Below, in pieces: positions 24,990 through 36,584 of a stretch of DNA of 58,751 bases. Source of the DNA: Haplomitrium mnioides. Lineage: Eukaryota > Marchantiophyta > Haplomitriopsida > Calobryales. Location of the stretch: contig JBNGIS010017787.1 of assembly GCA_049999725.1 (NCBI GenBank), positions 1 to 58,751 of the forward strand. Reading direction: 5' to 3'. The position numbers and the translations under genes are program-made. The notes under the pieces are model-generated. The model did not search any database. It was not told the DNA's origin and saw nothing but the letters and a program-made list of their open reading frames with translations. Numbering within the stretch: position 1 is the first letter of the stretch; every line of letters starts with the position of its first letter.

Positions 24990-26480
24990 AGCTGTTGAGC
25001 TGCAGATCTGACAAATGGGGGGACCTGCGGTGAAGTGTCGAGCTGTTGGACGACGGCGAAGGGCTCAGGTTTTGATTCTCCTTTTGTGTTGTGGCAGTTG
25101 ATATTCAAAAGTAGTGCTATTGCTGCGAATCAGGAGGCGGAGCAGAAAAGTGAGGCAGAAATGGCTCGCCCTCGACTACCTGTGACTATCTCCTCTAGGC
25201 TGCTCTCCCTAACTGGCTCCCCTACTGCACCTTCCCTACCCACCTCCACATCTCCTGTTTCTCTTCCAAGCTTCTCAGACACAAAACTGCAGGCCTTTGC
25301 AAACCAAGTTATCGAGCATCTCAGAAAACTTGAAGAAACTCTTCAAGCAGAGAATAGAATAGAATAGGATAGAATTCGATTAAAGTTTAGAACCAGCCCT
25401 AGGGCCACAAGGACTTTAACGTACAATGCGCACTTTTGGGGAAGGGTGCGGAAAAAATAGAGTAGTAAGCTAAAAATGTCAGCGAAAATAAGTTAAGCGG
25501 GGACAAAAATCCGCCTGTGAGTCACATGCTCACTCTCTTGTCTCTAATCTCTAATTTCTAAGTTGTCTTTTTTGAGACTGAAGCATCATGAGTTCCCGAA
25601 AGACGAGTGCCAGCCGTTGTTGATCATGGTATTTGAGAAACTGCTGGACTGTCCCATTTTGCTCCATGAAAAGCCCATGGTACCTTCCCCGTACATATCT
25701 CATTGTACCTGGGGCAGCAAAAGATGATGTGGTGTTCATCTTCTGTGACTTGTAGGTTGCATTAGAGGCACAGCAACGTCTCAGGTCGTATTTTGTTGTC
25801 AATCTTGGACCATTTGCTGTTTCACATAGCAGTTGATGGGAACAAGTTCGAAGCTGTGTGAGGGTGTGAACCAGATGGAGTGAAGACCTATAGAGAAGCA
25901 CTGTCAAAGGAATTACATGATGCGAAGCTGCAGAGAGAAAAATTGTCACAGGAACAACACGAGGAGAAGCTGCAGAGAGAAGCATTGTCAAAGGCACTAC
26001 AGGAGGAGATGCTGCAGAGAGAAGCAGTGGGGACCAAATTATGTACTGTGGATAACACACTCCAGACCAAGTCTACACAGCTAGAGGTGAGGTGGGCTAT
26101 CAACAGAACGGAACTGAAGATATCTGTGAGCATGGTGGCCCATGACACAGCAGCAAAAGCCCTAAATGCCAAAATTGAAGAACAACTCAGATTGTGGTCA
26201 GGTCAAGATCAACAACAAAATACAGCCAGAGAAAGTGGTTTGCCTACATTGCACACTACAAACCATCGAGGATGAACACCACCTCATCATCTTCTGCCCA
26301 ATATTTTGAGATACGAGGATGATACTATGGCCTGTTCAGAGATGAACCCCAAATATGTCAGGCCTGGACACGATTCTCCTTACTGAAATCTGAGACACCA
26401 TGGAGTCTCGAATATCCAACATCTGTGGCTATGAAGTGATATCTTCTTCAACTGCAGAGTGCCTGACCGTTGCCATGGAT
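24990..26480 (+). mobile_element. Scrambled LINE remnant (plus strand), interrupted by another LINE tail
   Basis: 25160-25345 encodes a Pro/Ser-rich start then a helical segment, and 25886-26215 continues it as a coiled coil. The coiled part resembles ORF1 of the LINE at 28491-33420 (L-C-x(3)-T-x-LQ-K spacing). It then jumps to a decayed copy of the ORF2 C-terminal cysteine motif at 26215-26330 (CLHCTLQ, EDEHHLIIFCP in a shifted frame). A piece of the endonuclease domain follows at 26350-26470 (LDTILLTEI, ESRISNICGYEVIS). Order and gaps show large deletions. Three exact-length 42-bp units at 25895-26020 encode 14-residue heptad repeats (REALSKELHDAKLQ type). Confidence 0.65.
25345..25885 (-). 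mobile_element. 5'-truncated LINE copy (3' end only)
   Basis: Minus-strand sequence matches the 3' end of the LINE at 28491 onward: LxHTLTQLRTCSH, a decayed cysteine motif, GLFMEQNGTVQQFLKYHDQ and FRELMMLQSQK. The 3' UTR contains GTACAATGCGCAC (complement), and the tail is the pentamer TTCTA repeated (plus strand TAGAATAGAATAG). It lies inside another LINE remnant. 5' truncation is typical of LINE insertion. Confidence 0.75.
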
Positions 26481-26602
26481 GACTTGCATGCCTTATATCC
26501 AACAGAGTTCAAAAATACATCACAGTCATGGAAGTATACATTCTCCACAGATACATCTTGCTCAAACTCAGCAATCTGCTGGGCTAGATTGAGATATCTA
26601 TT

Positions 26603-26957
26603 GTGCTATGTGCTACCCTAGTGCTAAGAGAAGACTCGTTCACAAGATCAAACTAAAGTGAAGTGAACGATGGCTCAAGCTGATGCTTGAGAGTTGACAA
26701 GTTTTGATCAGTTTGGATTCTTGGTGGAGTGCTAGGTGTCATCATGACTGAGCTTTCTCGCTACTTCTTGATAGTGGCAGAAACTCAGTACGAAGATTGA
26801 TCAGGACCTGCTTTCTGGAACTGACAGAACGAGCAGGAAGTTGTGGCAGCTTGTCACTGCTACACATGATGAGGCTGAGTAGTCTGAAACTTTGTGTCTG
26901 ACATGACATTGTGAAGGTTGCACTCTATGTGTTGCGCAGTTGTGATTTGTGTAGGTG
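26603..26957. repeat. Dispersed repeat of about 350-400 bp, copy 1
   Basis: Shares GTGCTATG at its left end, TTCACAAGATCAAACTAAAG, GAGAGTTGACA, TTGGTGGAGTGCTAGG, CAGAAACTCAGTACGA, GAAGTTGTGGCAGCTTGTCA and GTGTAGG at its right end with 29272-29673. No protein is encoded in common. A weaker match to its left part lies near 24478-24515. Family unknown; it could be a SINE or a small LTR. Confidence 0.7.
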
Positions 26958-27214
26958 TTAGAAAACTTATATTCAACCTGAGTGATTCATTTACTGCACA
27001 TATGCACAGAAAGTAATTAAGGGAGTACTTCTGAGTTTGAGGCAAATACTTTCTTAACTATCAAGTTTACAACTCATACATTTGATTGATTTCATGAAAA
27101 CTGTGTCATTAAGTGGGAGTGCAGGAAGGTCAGTGAAATTAGAACAGTAATGACAAGTTTAGTATATGAGCTCAATGCACCAATCAGAGTGAAGAATATT
27201 GACGAGACACTTTA
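26958..27214 (-). mobile_element. Copia-like LTR end, inverted relative to the one at 36585-36884
   Basis: 26958-27090 is the reverse complement of about 36745-36884. Shared blocks include GAATATAAGTTTTCTA, TTTGCCTCAAACT, AGTACTCCCTT and TATGAGTTGT. The remainder up to 27214 joins 36585 once the inserted LTR element is removed, so both halves are older host debris. 27120-27214 has an open frame (MTSLVYELNAPIRVKNIDETL) of unknown identity. Confidence 0.6.
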
Positions 27215-28390
27215 TGTCGTGAACCCGTTTGCGATGCATGGGTTCATGGTGAGATCTCCTAACTAGATGCCTGGTGATCCAGGAGGGATCAAGGGGGATT
27301 TGTGAGAATTCCAAGGAAACGCCAGGTTCCAAGGTGGGATCCAGGAACTCAGAAATCTGGGGGCTCAGATTCTGGGGGAGGGCTCTTGGTTTCAGCCAAG
27401 AGACTAGTTAGCTAGTCGGAAGACAAAGCCAGAAATCCTCAGAGAGGATTTGAAGGACTTCCTGACGTCCATTTGAGCCAAGTAAGGTGTCATTGGATAG
27501 ATCCCGGCAAGATCGATCTAACAAGTCCAAGATCTTGAGAGAACCATGAGATTTGGTCGGTCATTCAAGGATCTGAGTGAATTTTGAGTAGGAGGCATTC
27601 AAACACAGTTTCGAAGGACTTCCCGATCTCCGTTTCTGACTGTTAAGGACTCGTTGGAAAGCTCGTGACGAGACGGTTCCAATAAGCTAAAGAATGTGAC
27701 AAACGGAGATGTGTAGGTCCTCTGTCCGGCGGTTGGAAAGTCTGTCAGTTGGATGTTGACGGACGGGTGACGCTCCAAAAGTAATATGGCCAAGATGGGC
27801 GGAGGGGTTGGGGCCTCCGGAGGCTATTATGAGGGGGGTGGTGCTCCTTTCTTATGGGGGGAAGGAACCAAGCATGCATCCTTGCTCATGGGCTAGGAAA
27901 ACTCTCTCAGCCAAGGCAAGCTGAGTGATGGGATTTCTAGGGGATTGATCAAGACTCAATGTGGAACATGAGTGGGATTGGATTAACATGGGGAATCAGA
28001 TCAGCAAGGCTTGCGACTGGGTTGAGGGAACCCTTTTCCTAGTGCCCAACGAAGGCTCTAGGTTGGAATAACAAGAGAGCCTTGGGAGCTGGAGTCCAGT
28101 GTGAGGAACTCGACCAGAAACCTAGGATTCGGTTTAGAGAGAGTTCAATCATGGGATTAGGCACGTGGAACCTTCAGAACTCTCGTAGACGAGCTGGAGC
28201 CTCGGCGGCTGATCTGCGTGAGATAGCCTCGTCTCAGAGTGGCCGACGACGTTGAGCCGGGGCCGCGACTGGAGAACTGCGTCAGAAGGCTCGAGTCAGA
28301 ATTCTCGTGGGACGAGAGCAAGGGCCGTGGCTGACTTCTGCGTTGAGAGAGAGGCTTGTCTGGATGCGAGAGACAGGGAGGTACGCGACA
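27215..28390 (+). repeat. 5' LTR of the LARD-like element
   Basis: Termini TGTCG...CGACA form a short inverted repeat. It matches 35410-36579 with scattered single-base differences and a few small indels near 28180-28270. Confidence 0.9.
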
Positions 28391-28392
28391 TG

Positions 28393-28406
28393 TGGTATCA
28401 GAGCAG
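28393..28406 (+). other. Primer-binding site (initiator tRNA-Met type)
   Basis: TGGTATCAGAGCAG starts two bases after the LTR end. It is the standard site used by many plant LTR retrotransposons. Confidence 0.85.
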
Positions 28407-28702
28407 TTTCAGTCCTGTGGTGGAAACAGGTTGGGAGTCCAAGGTGGATTGGTGAGAATTTCAGATTTCTGGAATTCTCGAGGAAATCCAAATAGAATAG
28501 AATAGAATAGAATTTGATTAAAGTCCCGAGCCAGCCCTAGGGCCATAAGGACTGAGAGTACAATGCGCACAAGAGTGCGGAGGGGTGCAAAAATAAAAGT
28601 AGTAAGCTAAAACATGTTTAACTGAGAACAGTTGAGCGGGGACAAACCCGCTTGCGAGTCATATGCTCACTCTCTCGCCTCTAGTCTCTATGTCTAATCT
28701 GC

Positions 28703-31700
28703 CTATTTCTGAGATCTAAGCAGCATGAGTTCCCGAAAGAAGAGTGCCAGCCAGCGTTGATCATGATATTTGAGAAATTGTTGTACTGTCCCATTCTGTT
28801 CTACAAAAAGTCCATGAAACCTTCCCCGGATTTCATAGTATCTGGGGCAACAGAAGATGATGTGGTGTTCATCTTCCGTGACTTGTAGATTGCATTGGAG
28901 GCACAGCAACTTTTCAGGTCGGACTTTGTTGTCAATCTTGGACCATTTGGCTGTTTCGCATCTCAATCGATGCGATCCAGTACGAAGTTGTGTGAGGGTC
29001 TGGACCAGCTTAAGTGACATGTTGCTCATCAAGTATTGTTGGATTTGCCTTGAGGGAGTGTTGTTGACGAGCGCCTTGTACTTGACAGTCCGGGATGCCG
29101 CACTGTGGGATTGCCTTATGACTGTGAAGTAATGTGTTGATAGATGGTCCATAAGCACTTTTCCTGATTGTTTAGGAAGATCATCTATATCCAGTCCCCA
29201 CTGCTGAACTAATATATTCAGTGACTTAAGCGGATGTTCTGCATCCAAGTAGTCACCAGTGATGCGCTTCATGTGCTATGTTCAGGGTGCAGAAGGCTCC
29301 AATCACTAACCTTTCAGCAGACCTCTCTGGGAGTTATGCTCTTGGATGTTTGCTTCACAAGATCAAACTAAAGTGAAATGAATGATGTCGCAAGTTGATG
29401 CTTGAGAGTTGACAGATTTTGATTAGTTGGATTCTTGGTGGAGTGCTAGGCATCATCATGACCGAGTTTTCCCGTTACTTCCGGAAAGTGGCAGAAACTC
29501 AGTACGACGATTGATCAGGACCTGCTGTCGGGAACTGACGAAACCAGCAGGAAGTTGTGGCAGCTTGTCACTGCTACACATGATGAGGCTGAATAGTCTG
29601 AAACTTTGTGTCTGACACCACATTGTCCAGGCTGCACTCTATGCGTGCACAGTTGTGATATGTGTAGGTTTTTCCTAGACTATTGCAGCTTCCATTTAAT
29701 TGTTGTTGTGGTTAGTTTTGCTCTCCACAACTTCATAACTAATATATCCAGTCCCCATCTTTTCAGCCATTTCTGGCATTGATTGTACCAATTTGTGGGG
29801 TCTCCAGGGGCTGCCTGACGAGATGCCTCCATAGCCATTGCTGGGTATCTGGCCGGTGTTGTGTCTTGGATCGATTGCAGGTATGTGATAAGTTTCATCA
29901 CTGCGTGCACCTCAATGGGTATCATACCAAATTCAGCTGCCAGGATGTGTCTCTAGAGGTGTGGTGGTGCGTACATTGGCCAATCTAGTGAGGAACCTCT
30001 TGAGGGGTTTCTCACCGTGTTTCAGCCACATGGATGGAGTTAGAGAGGGTCCCCATATTTCTGCTCCATATGTTGCTGTTGGAACAACGAAGGTGTGGAA
30101 GAGGTCGATTCTCATGGGTATATGCCATATATCTTTTGCCTTGCACCAGCTGTTCAATTGGTATAAGCTGACGAGACCTGCTGTAATCCTGCGCTCAGCT
30201 CCAAAGCCCCATCCTCTCTGGGTATGTATTGGTATCCCCAAATAGGTGTACTGGTTCATCACTTCGACATTGTCCTGCCTGAACTTGAAAATATCCCTCT
30301 GTGCTGTGGTGAGCCATTTTCCAAAGACCAGAACCTTGGTTTTCTTCATATTGACAGTCATACCGGATTGGCTACAGAAATTGTCCAGTGTTTTTAGGTG
30401 TTGTTGGAGTCCACCCCTTGTTGTTGACATGAGGACTATGTCATCTGCATACAAGAGAATACCAATGGACTGGGCTAGCAGATTGGGGGCAGGGGCTCCC
30501 ACATTGACCAGTACCGCCTCCAGTTTGTCGATGAACAGGCCGAATAAGGTGGGGGAGAGTGGGCAGCCCTGTTTTACACCGATGTTGCAATGGATAGGCT
30601 CCGACATGCCCTGATGTGTGCGGACACAGGCCAAAACTTCTTCATATAAGATCTGGATGGCCATGATCCAGTCTGTGGGTAGGTGTAACTCATGTAATCT
30701 GGACCAGAGTTTGTTGTGTGGAACTGAGTCAAAGGCTTTCTGGAAATCTACGAAACAGCAGTACAGACCTTCAGCATGTCTGTGTTGTTCAATGATGGTG
30801 CGGATGATGACCAGGTGATCAGTCGTTGAGTGATTCTCCTGAAACCCTGCTTGTCCTTGAGCTCGTAGCTGTTGTGCTTTGCTCCATTGTGTGATCTTGA
30901 AGTTGAGTGTGGCCCCAAAGAGCTTCGGGAATAGAGGGCTGAGCATGATGGTGCGATAGTTCGAGTGTTGGCCTTTGTCCCCAGCTTTGTGGATTGGAAT
31001 GATAGTGTTGAGCTTCCACTCTGCAGGGAATCCAGTCTGTATCACCTGGTTGAATAGGTTGGTGATGGGTTGGGAGAGGGGTTGGGATCCTCTTTTCAGC
31101 ATTTGGGCTTGGAGCCCTAGGGAGTCAGGTGCTTTGTTGTGTAGGTTCTTGATCGTAGCCAGGACCTCTTCAGTGGTGAAAACATCAGTTGTGGGTTTGT
31201 TGTTGGTCCAGGGGGGTGGGTTAGGTGTGACTGATGTAGAGTGGTACAGCTTGTCACCATATTTCTTCCAGTCTTGGAGGTCGTGCAGCTGGAGCTGGTC
31301 TTGCTGGGCCTTGAGGGATGAGAAGAATTTCTTTGGTTGACGTTTCTTGTCCAAGATGAGTGTTGTGCTATCCAGGTGCGGCGTAGTTCCCTTCTGCATT
31401 TCCGCCAGGCATGGAGCGCTTCACGGATCGCAGTAGCTGGTGCTCCCTGTTTGATCTGTTTTTGCCACTGGGATCTGGTTTCTCTAGCAGTGTTGTTGAA
31501 CCAGGGGTTGGGTTTAAAGCTGGAGGGGGTTTTGGCTGTGAGGAGAGTGGTAGGGAACTTCAGTCGAGCTGCTGTGAGAATGATGTCTGTTAGTGAGGTT
31601 GAGTCTAGCACTGGGTTGGAGGACAGTTGTGTGTGCAGTACTTTGGTGTATATTTTGGACTGTTTCTCCGTGGGTGGGTAATGGTATATGAGGCGGGTGG

Positions 31701-32451
31701 GACGATGAGTTCTAGGAGGGTTGAGGATTCCGGTAGTAGGTTTCAGAGCAAAGTGCAGTGGTTTGTGGTCTGAGTCAGAGGTTGGTTCCCCAATGTAGAA
31801 TTTTTCAAGGAATTTAGATGTCCGACGAGAATTGGTAAGAAGGTAGTCCACCACTGATTTCCTGATGCCTGTGCTACCTTGACAAGTGAGATTCCCTGAG
31901 TCTGGCCATTGTGTTGTTCCATTGCAGATGTGTAGGTCATGTGTGCTGCAAAAATCCAGTATTTTATGGTGGTTTTTGAGGGTGATATCCTGTGATGTGC
32001 GGTGGAGGTCATCCCGGTCTTCAAGTATGTCATGTTCGTCTTCAGGGAAGTAACAAGTACCAACGTTCTGGTACTAGGTGGTTCTGCCACCAGGGAAGTA
32101 ACAAGTACCAACGTATAGATCTTGGTTCAGGCCAGCTGATTTATGTATTTTGAGCCAGATATAACGGTTGAAGTTGTCTTTTTCTAGTACAGCTACATGT
32201 GGGCTAAGTCTTGTGGATATAAGGCAGGCCAATCCTCCATGTCCTCGTCCTGAGCGACTGCTGAATAAGGATATAACTTCGTATCCCGGGATATTGGGAA
32301 TCCGAGACTCCCTAGTTTCCCAGGTTTCCGCAAGTAGGATCAGATCTGAACCCGGACCAATATCGGAGAGGTGTATGCCCTTGTGCCAGGGGTAACCTCG
32401 GCAGTTCCAGAAGACTACCGAGATTGGTGTGGAGCTATATCCTGGCTCCAC
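28703..32451 (-). pseudogene. LINE ORF2: endonuclease-reverse transcriptase, frameshifted and split
   Basis: The N-terminal endonuclease (32451 to about 31750) shows FWNCRGYPW, LILLAETWETRES, GHGGLACLIST and SDHKPLHFAL, the usual APE signature order. An in-frame TAG at 32074 and a 51-bp tandem duplication (GGGAAGTAACAAGTACCAAC at about 32043 and 32094) interrupt it. A frameshift near 31350-31400 leads into the reverse transcriptase (31399-29933), with FVDFQKAFDSVPH (motif A), GVKQGCPLSPTLF (motif B) and YADDIVLMS (catalytic YADD). The frame is broken by the inserted repeat 29272-29673. It resumes at 29272-28703 with CLQCNLQVTEDEHHIIFCCP, a Cys/His motif typical of LINE C termini. It copied LINE RNA into DNA at nicked targets and is now inactive. 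Confidence 0.9.
29272..29673. repeat. Dispersed repeat of about 350-400 bp, copy 2, inserted in LINE ORF2
   Basis: Same repeat as 26603-26957. Here it separates the end of the reverse transcriptase domain from the C-terminal cysteine motif of the LINE, so it arrived after the LINE. No clear target duplication is seen. Confidence 0.65.
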
Positions 32452-32466
32452 ACCCCCTGCTGCTAC

Positions 32467-33363
32467 CTATGGGACAGGTCTTCGGTCTCCGACAATGTGC
32501 AGTACACCATTGCGGATGTAAGGTATCTTCCCTGCCCTCCATGCTGCCTGTACTTTCCTTTTTTCCTCATGAAGCTGTTTCATCTGTAATGGCGTTAGAT
32601 CTTCGTGTATGGCCAATTTCATCTCCTGGAAGGTTAGCCTCTTTTTTAGGAGCTCAACTCGGTTTGTGCGTGACCTGAATTGCACTTTGATTGGTCTTGC
32701 TTTTTCTGAGTTGGCCCATCCTAAACGGTAACATTGTACCTCCAGGTGCGCTAATCCACATTGAGCCAGGATCCTCTGCTTGATGACGTTTATAGTCTTC
32801 TCTGTGGCTTCTTCAGGAAGACCATTGACAATCAGATTGAGGGATCTGTCTTGTCTCTCTTGCTCTTCTTTAAGTTGGTCCCTGATCATGCTGGACATTT
32901 CTTGTTGTTGTTGTGGGTGCTTCCTGACAACCTCGGTCCAAGATTGGTCCTGTTTTTTACTTGTTCTTCCACGTTGACAATCATCTGCTGCTGCACTCTG
33001 GTTGCCAGCTCGACCTCATCTACATGTGGTTTGGAGGCTGAAACTTTTGCCTCTGTTTTTTGTAATGTTGTACGGGTGTTACAAAGATCTGTTTCTGTGG
33101 CTTGTAGTTTGATGGTCAACTCATCAACTTTTTTCTGCAATACTCTCACTTCCACTTCGAGGCCTCGTAATGTTTTCACTTCGTCTTCCAGAGGTCCGTC
33201 TGATTGTTGGCAGGAGGAGAGGAAGAGGGAGGACTCGAGGTTGAGTGTGTTGAGGGAGGAATAAGGGGAGAAAGTTAGCGCGGGAGGGAGGGAGAGGAAG
33301 AAGGTGAAGGAGGTGTAGCAGGTCGAGTGGTTGACTGAGCGCAGAAGCAGTCGCGGCAGCCAT
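32467..33363 (-). pseudogene. LINE ORF1: RNA-binding nucleocapsid-like protein, frameshifted
   Basis: Starts MAAATASALSQ (ATG at 33363) with a Leu/Pro-rich head. It then shifts frame into a coiled coil (VEVRVLQKKVDELTIKLQ, about 33179-32900). A further shift enters a basic domain (LNLIVNGLPEEA, then RPIKVQFRSRTNRVELLKK, LTFQEMKLAIHEDLT) that looks like the RRM/CTD layout of LINE-1 ORF1 proteins. At least two frameshifts. It ends 15 bp before ORF2, as in bicistronic LINEs. Confidence 0.75.
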
Positions 33364-33582
33364 TCTACGCTTGTATGTTTGTTTCAAAGATCGGATGAAG
33401 GGTTTGGGGGAGGGTGACATTCAGCCCGCCTACGCCAGTATCAGCTTTGTCGAGGTTTGCTAATCGTGCTTGCTCAGCTCGCTGCTCGTCCCAGGAGTTT
33501 ATTCTTTCTTCTCGTCGAGATCTGCTAATCCCATGTTTGCTCAGCTCGACGTTCGTCCCAGGAGATTAATCTTTCTTCAGGT

Positions 33583-35409
33583 CGAGACTACATGACGAGC
33601 TCCTCCTCATCGTCCTCGTGAAACTGTCCACTCCATCGTCATTGTGCCTTCGTTGCAAGCTCCATCGCTATGTCGCGAACCTGTCTCCATCGCCATCGCG
33701 CGCCGCCACGCAGATGCGACCCTCGCTACCCCGTTAGTTTAGGTTAGTTTGGTGGCCTCGCTAAAAAGAAGCCCTCATTGCGAACTAAGGTGCCCTTCAA
33801 TGGGGGTCTGCTAAGTTAGAGAAGCACCCTAAAAGCAAGGAGAGAAACAGCTATGAGAGAGGGAGAGGAAGGAGGTGAAGAAGGCACGAGGTTCAACGCA
33901 GCGGGAACGGAATGGGAAGCTCCGGTCAAGGAGGCAGAGGTCCCGGATGCTATGGATAGTGCTGGTTTGCAAGAGATCGCATAGTGGGACGGGGCCCAAA
34001 CTGAAACGAAGCTGGTTGTGGAAAGGCACTTGCGGAAATTCAGCCGATCGTTGAGGAACCCAAGGGAAATCTCAAAGACGAGTGGGCCGCGGCTGTGATC
34101 CGCGTGAGAGTGCTCGTCCTAAAGGTGCAAGGAGAATTTCAGATTTGTGAATTCTTGGAAAGTTCCAAGAGAGTCCTGATTGGGCAGCAAAGGGGTTTCT
34201 AGTGGGAAGCCAAGGTAATTGGAACGGAGAGCTCTGGTTTTTGAGCGAGAAATCCCCGGATGCTATGGATGTTGACGTGGTGCAAAGGTTCCATAGTGGG
34301 ATGTCCCAGAAACTATGGATATTGCTGGTTTGCAAGGGATGGCATAGGAGACAAAGGCCGAACCTTGACAGGGCTGTGCCGATGGAAAGGTGCTTGAGGA
34401 ACGTGAGAAAGGAAACACACAAGCGTGGCTTGATGGTGTTTAGAAATTTGGTGACTCTCACTACTTGGAGCTTGCAACGGATTGCATAGTGAGAAGTGAG
34501 CTGAACCGAGACAAGGTTGTGCCAAAGGAAAGGCGTCCAAAGTAATTTGAGAAACGGTAAGTTTTGAGAAAGGAACCAACACGGGTGTGGCCCTGTGGTG
34601 TTTGGAAAGTCGGTGATTTCTCATGATTTGGGAAATAAGGTTCCAACTCAGAGTGCTCCAACACTCAACGAGTATCAAGGCTACGAACCGGTTCACAAAG
34701 AAGTTCTCATGGAAGTAATGCACTATAACATGTAGGATTTTCGAGATCTCCATTATAGGAATGACTTTGCAAGGTGAGGAACGGTGGTTGTGAGATGGGC
34801 TGCAAGCTCACTACTGTGAAGGGATTGCTAAATATCGTCGGCTCTTGTGCGTGCTTGTCTGGGGAGAGGGTAGCTGCTCGACTTGGATCGGTGACATGGA
34901 GTTAGAGCAACCTGGACGTGAGTCATTGTCCTAGACATCGGTGGGGAATGCATATCTCGCCTCATGGTAGTGTGGCTTGGTCTTGCTGAGGACAAGGGCA
35001 AGAGGCAGACTCATGGACGCGTGAGTGCATTGAGAGGACATAATACTAGCTGGGCCTCGAATGGGAAAAAAGGGACTTCCAAAGGACGCATGGTAGTCAT
35101 TCGATCAAGTAGGAATGCTAGTTTGCTTGATTGGACAAGGTGTGGTCGACGGAGACTTAGATCCTTATTGAAATCGTGTGTCGGCGAACATGCGTTGGAG
35201 GCTGGAGAAATCGCTCTGTAGGAACTTCGAAGAGGCCCTATTGGAGTCAGGAACGAGGGGTTGTGGGCAACTCGGTGGTGACCCCGAAGGCGATTCGTAG
35301 TGACTAAAGGCTGAGGAGGTGGATGTACTTCCGTGAATCAGTGAGGGAAACCGGTGAGGGTTTCAGAACTCAAGCCTCGATGGGGACATTGAGTTTTGAG
35401 GTGGAGGTG
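33583..35409 (+). other. Internal non-coding region of the LARD-like element, with diverged repeats
   Basis: No gag or pol frame found. Three diverged modules share (G/C)TTGCAAG(A/G)GAT(T/G/C)GCATAG...GG(A/T)AAGGC(A/G): about 33966, 34328 and 34468. CCGGATGCTATGGAT recurs at about 33943 and 34255. 34964-35221 is open for 85 codons, but no family is recognised. The left part up to about 33800 may belong to the LINE leader. Confidence 0.55.
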
Positions 35410-36579
35410 TGTCGTGAACCCGTTTGCGATGCATGGGTTCACGGTGAGATCTCCTAACTAGATGGCTGGTGATCCAGGAGGGATCAAGGGGGATTTGTGA
35501 GAATCCCAAGGAAACGCCAGGATCCAAGGTGGGATCCAGGAACTTAGAAATCTGGGGGCTCAGATTTTGGGGGAGGGCTCTTGGCTTCAGCCAAGAGACT
35601 AGTTAGCTAGTCGGAGGACAAAGCCAGAAATCCTCAGAGAGGATTTGAAGGACTTCCTGACGTCCATTTGAGCTAAGTAAGGTGTCATTGGATAGATCTC
35701 GGCGACGCCGAGATCTATCCAACAAGTCCAAGATCTTGAGAGAACCATGAGATTTGGTCGGTCATTCAAGGATCTGAGTGAATTTTGAGTAGGATGCATT
35801 CAAACGCAGTTTCGAAAGACTTCCCGATCTCCGTTTCTGACTGTTAAGGACGTGTTGGAAAGTTCGCGACGAGTCGGTTCCAACGAGCTAAAGAACGTGA
35901 CAAACGTAGATGTGTAGGTCCTCCGTCTGGCGGTTGGAAAGTCCGTCAGTTGGATGTTGACGGACGGGTGACGCTCCAAAAATAATATGGCCAAGATGGG
36001 CAGAGGGGTTGTGGCCTCCGGAGGCTATTATGAGGGGGGTGGTGCTCCTTTCTTATGTGGGGAAGGAACCAAGCATGCATCCTTGCTCATGGGCTAGGAA
36101 AACTCTCTCAGCCAAGGCAAGCTGAGTGATGGGATTTCTAGGGGATTGATCAAGACTCATTGGGGAACATGAGTGGGATTGGATCAACATGGGGAATCAG
36201 ATCAGCAAGGCTTGCGACTGGCTTGAGGGAACCCTTTTCCTAGTGCCCAACGAAGGCTCTAGGTTGGAATAACAAGAGATCCTTGGGAGCTGGAGTCCAG
36301 TGTGAGGAACTCGATGAGAAACCTAGGATTCGGTTTAGAGAAAGTTCAATCATGGGATTAGGTGCGTGGAACCTTCAAGAGTCTCGAAGACAACGGCGGC
36401 TGATCTGCATTGAGATAGCCTCGTCTCAGAGAGTGGTCGACGAGCCGGGGCCGCGGCTGGAGATCCGCGTGAGAAGGCTCGAGTCAGAATTCTTGTGGGA
36501 TGAGAGCGAGGGCTGTGGCTGACTTCTGCGTTGAGAGATGGCTTGTCTGGATGCGAGAGAGAGAGGGAGGTCCGCGACA
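35410..36579 (+). repeat. 3' LTR of the LARD-like element
   Basis: Partner of 27215-28390. It is followed at once by the target duplication CTTTA. Confidence 0.9.
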
Positions 36580-36584
36580 CTTTA

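Larger units (their letters stand above)
28491..33420 (-). mobile_element. APE-type LINE (non-LTR retrotransposon) nested in the LARD-like element
   Basis: On the minus strand it runs ORF1 (coiled coil plus RRM-like region), ORF2 (endonuclease, reverse transcriptase, C-terminal cysteine motif), a 3' UTR and a short TTCTA pentamer tail at 28491-28512. Its 3' end matches the truncated copy at 25345-25885. The upstream border is not certain. The leader may extend to about 33800, and 33451-33582 is a two-copy tandem repeat of about 68 bp (GTCGAG...GCTCAGCTCG...TCGTCCCAGGAG) of the kind found in LINE leaders. An unrelated repeat (29272-29673) splits ORF2. Several frameshifts make it inactive. Confidence 0.88.
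27215..36579 (+). mobile_element. Non-coding LTR retrotransposon (LARD-like) with intact ends, host of a LINE
   Basis: LTRs 27215-28390 (1176 bp) and 35410-36579 (1170 bp) are nearly identical, begin TGTCGTGAACC and end CGCGACA. The 5-bp target duplication CTTTA is perfect (27210-27214 and 36580-36584). A primer-binding site TGGTATCAGAGCAG, complementary to initiator methionine tRNA, starts at 28393. A purine tract GAGGTGGAGGTG precedes the right LTR. After removing the LINE the internal region is only about 2.0-2.1 kb, and neither gag nor pol is recognised. It must have used another element's proteins. High LTR similarity implies a fairly recent insertion. Confidence 0.92.
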
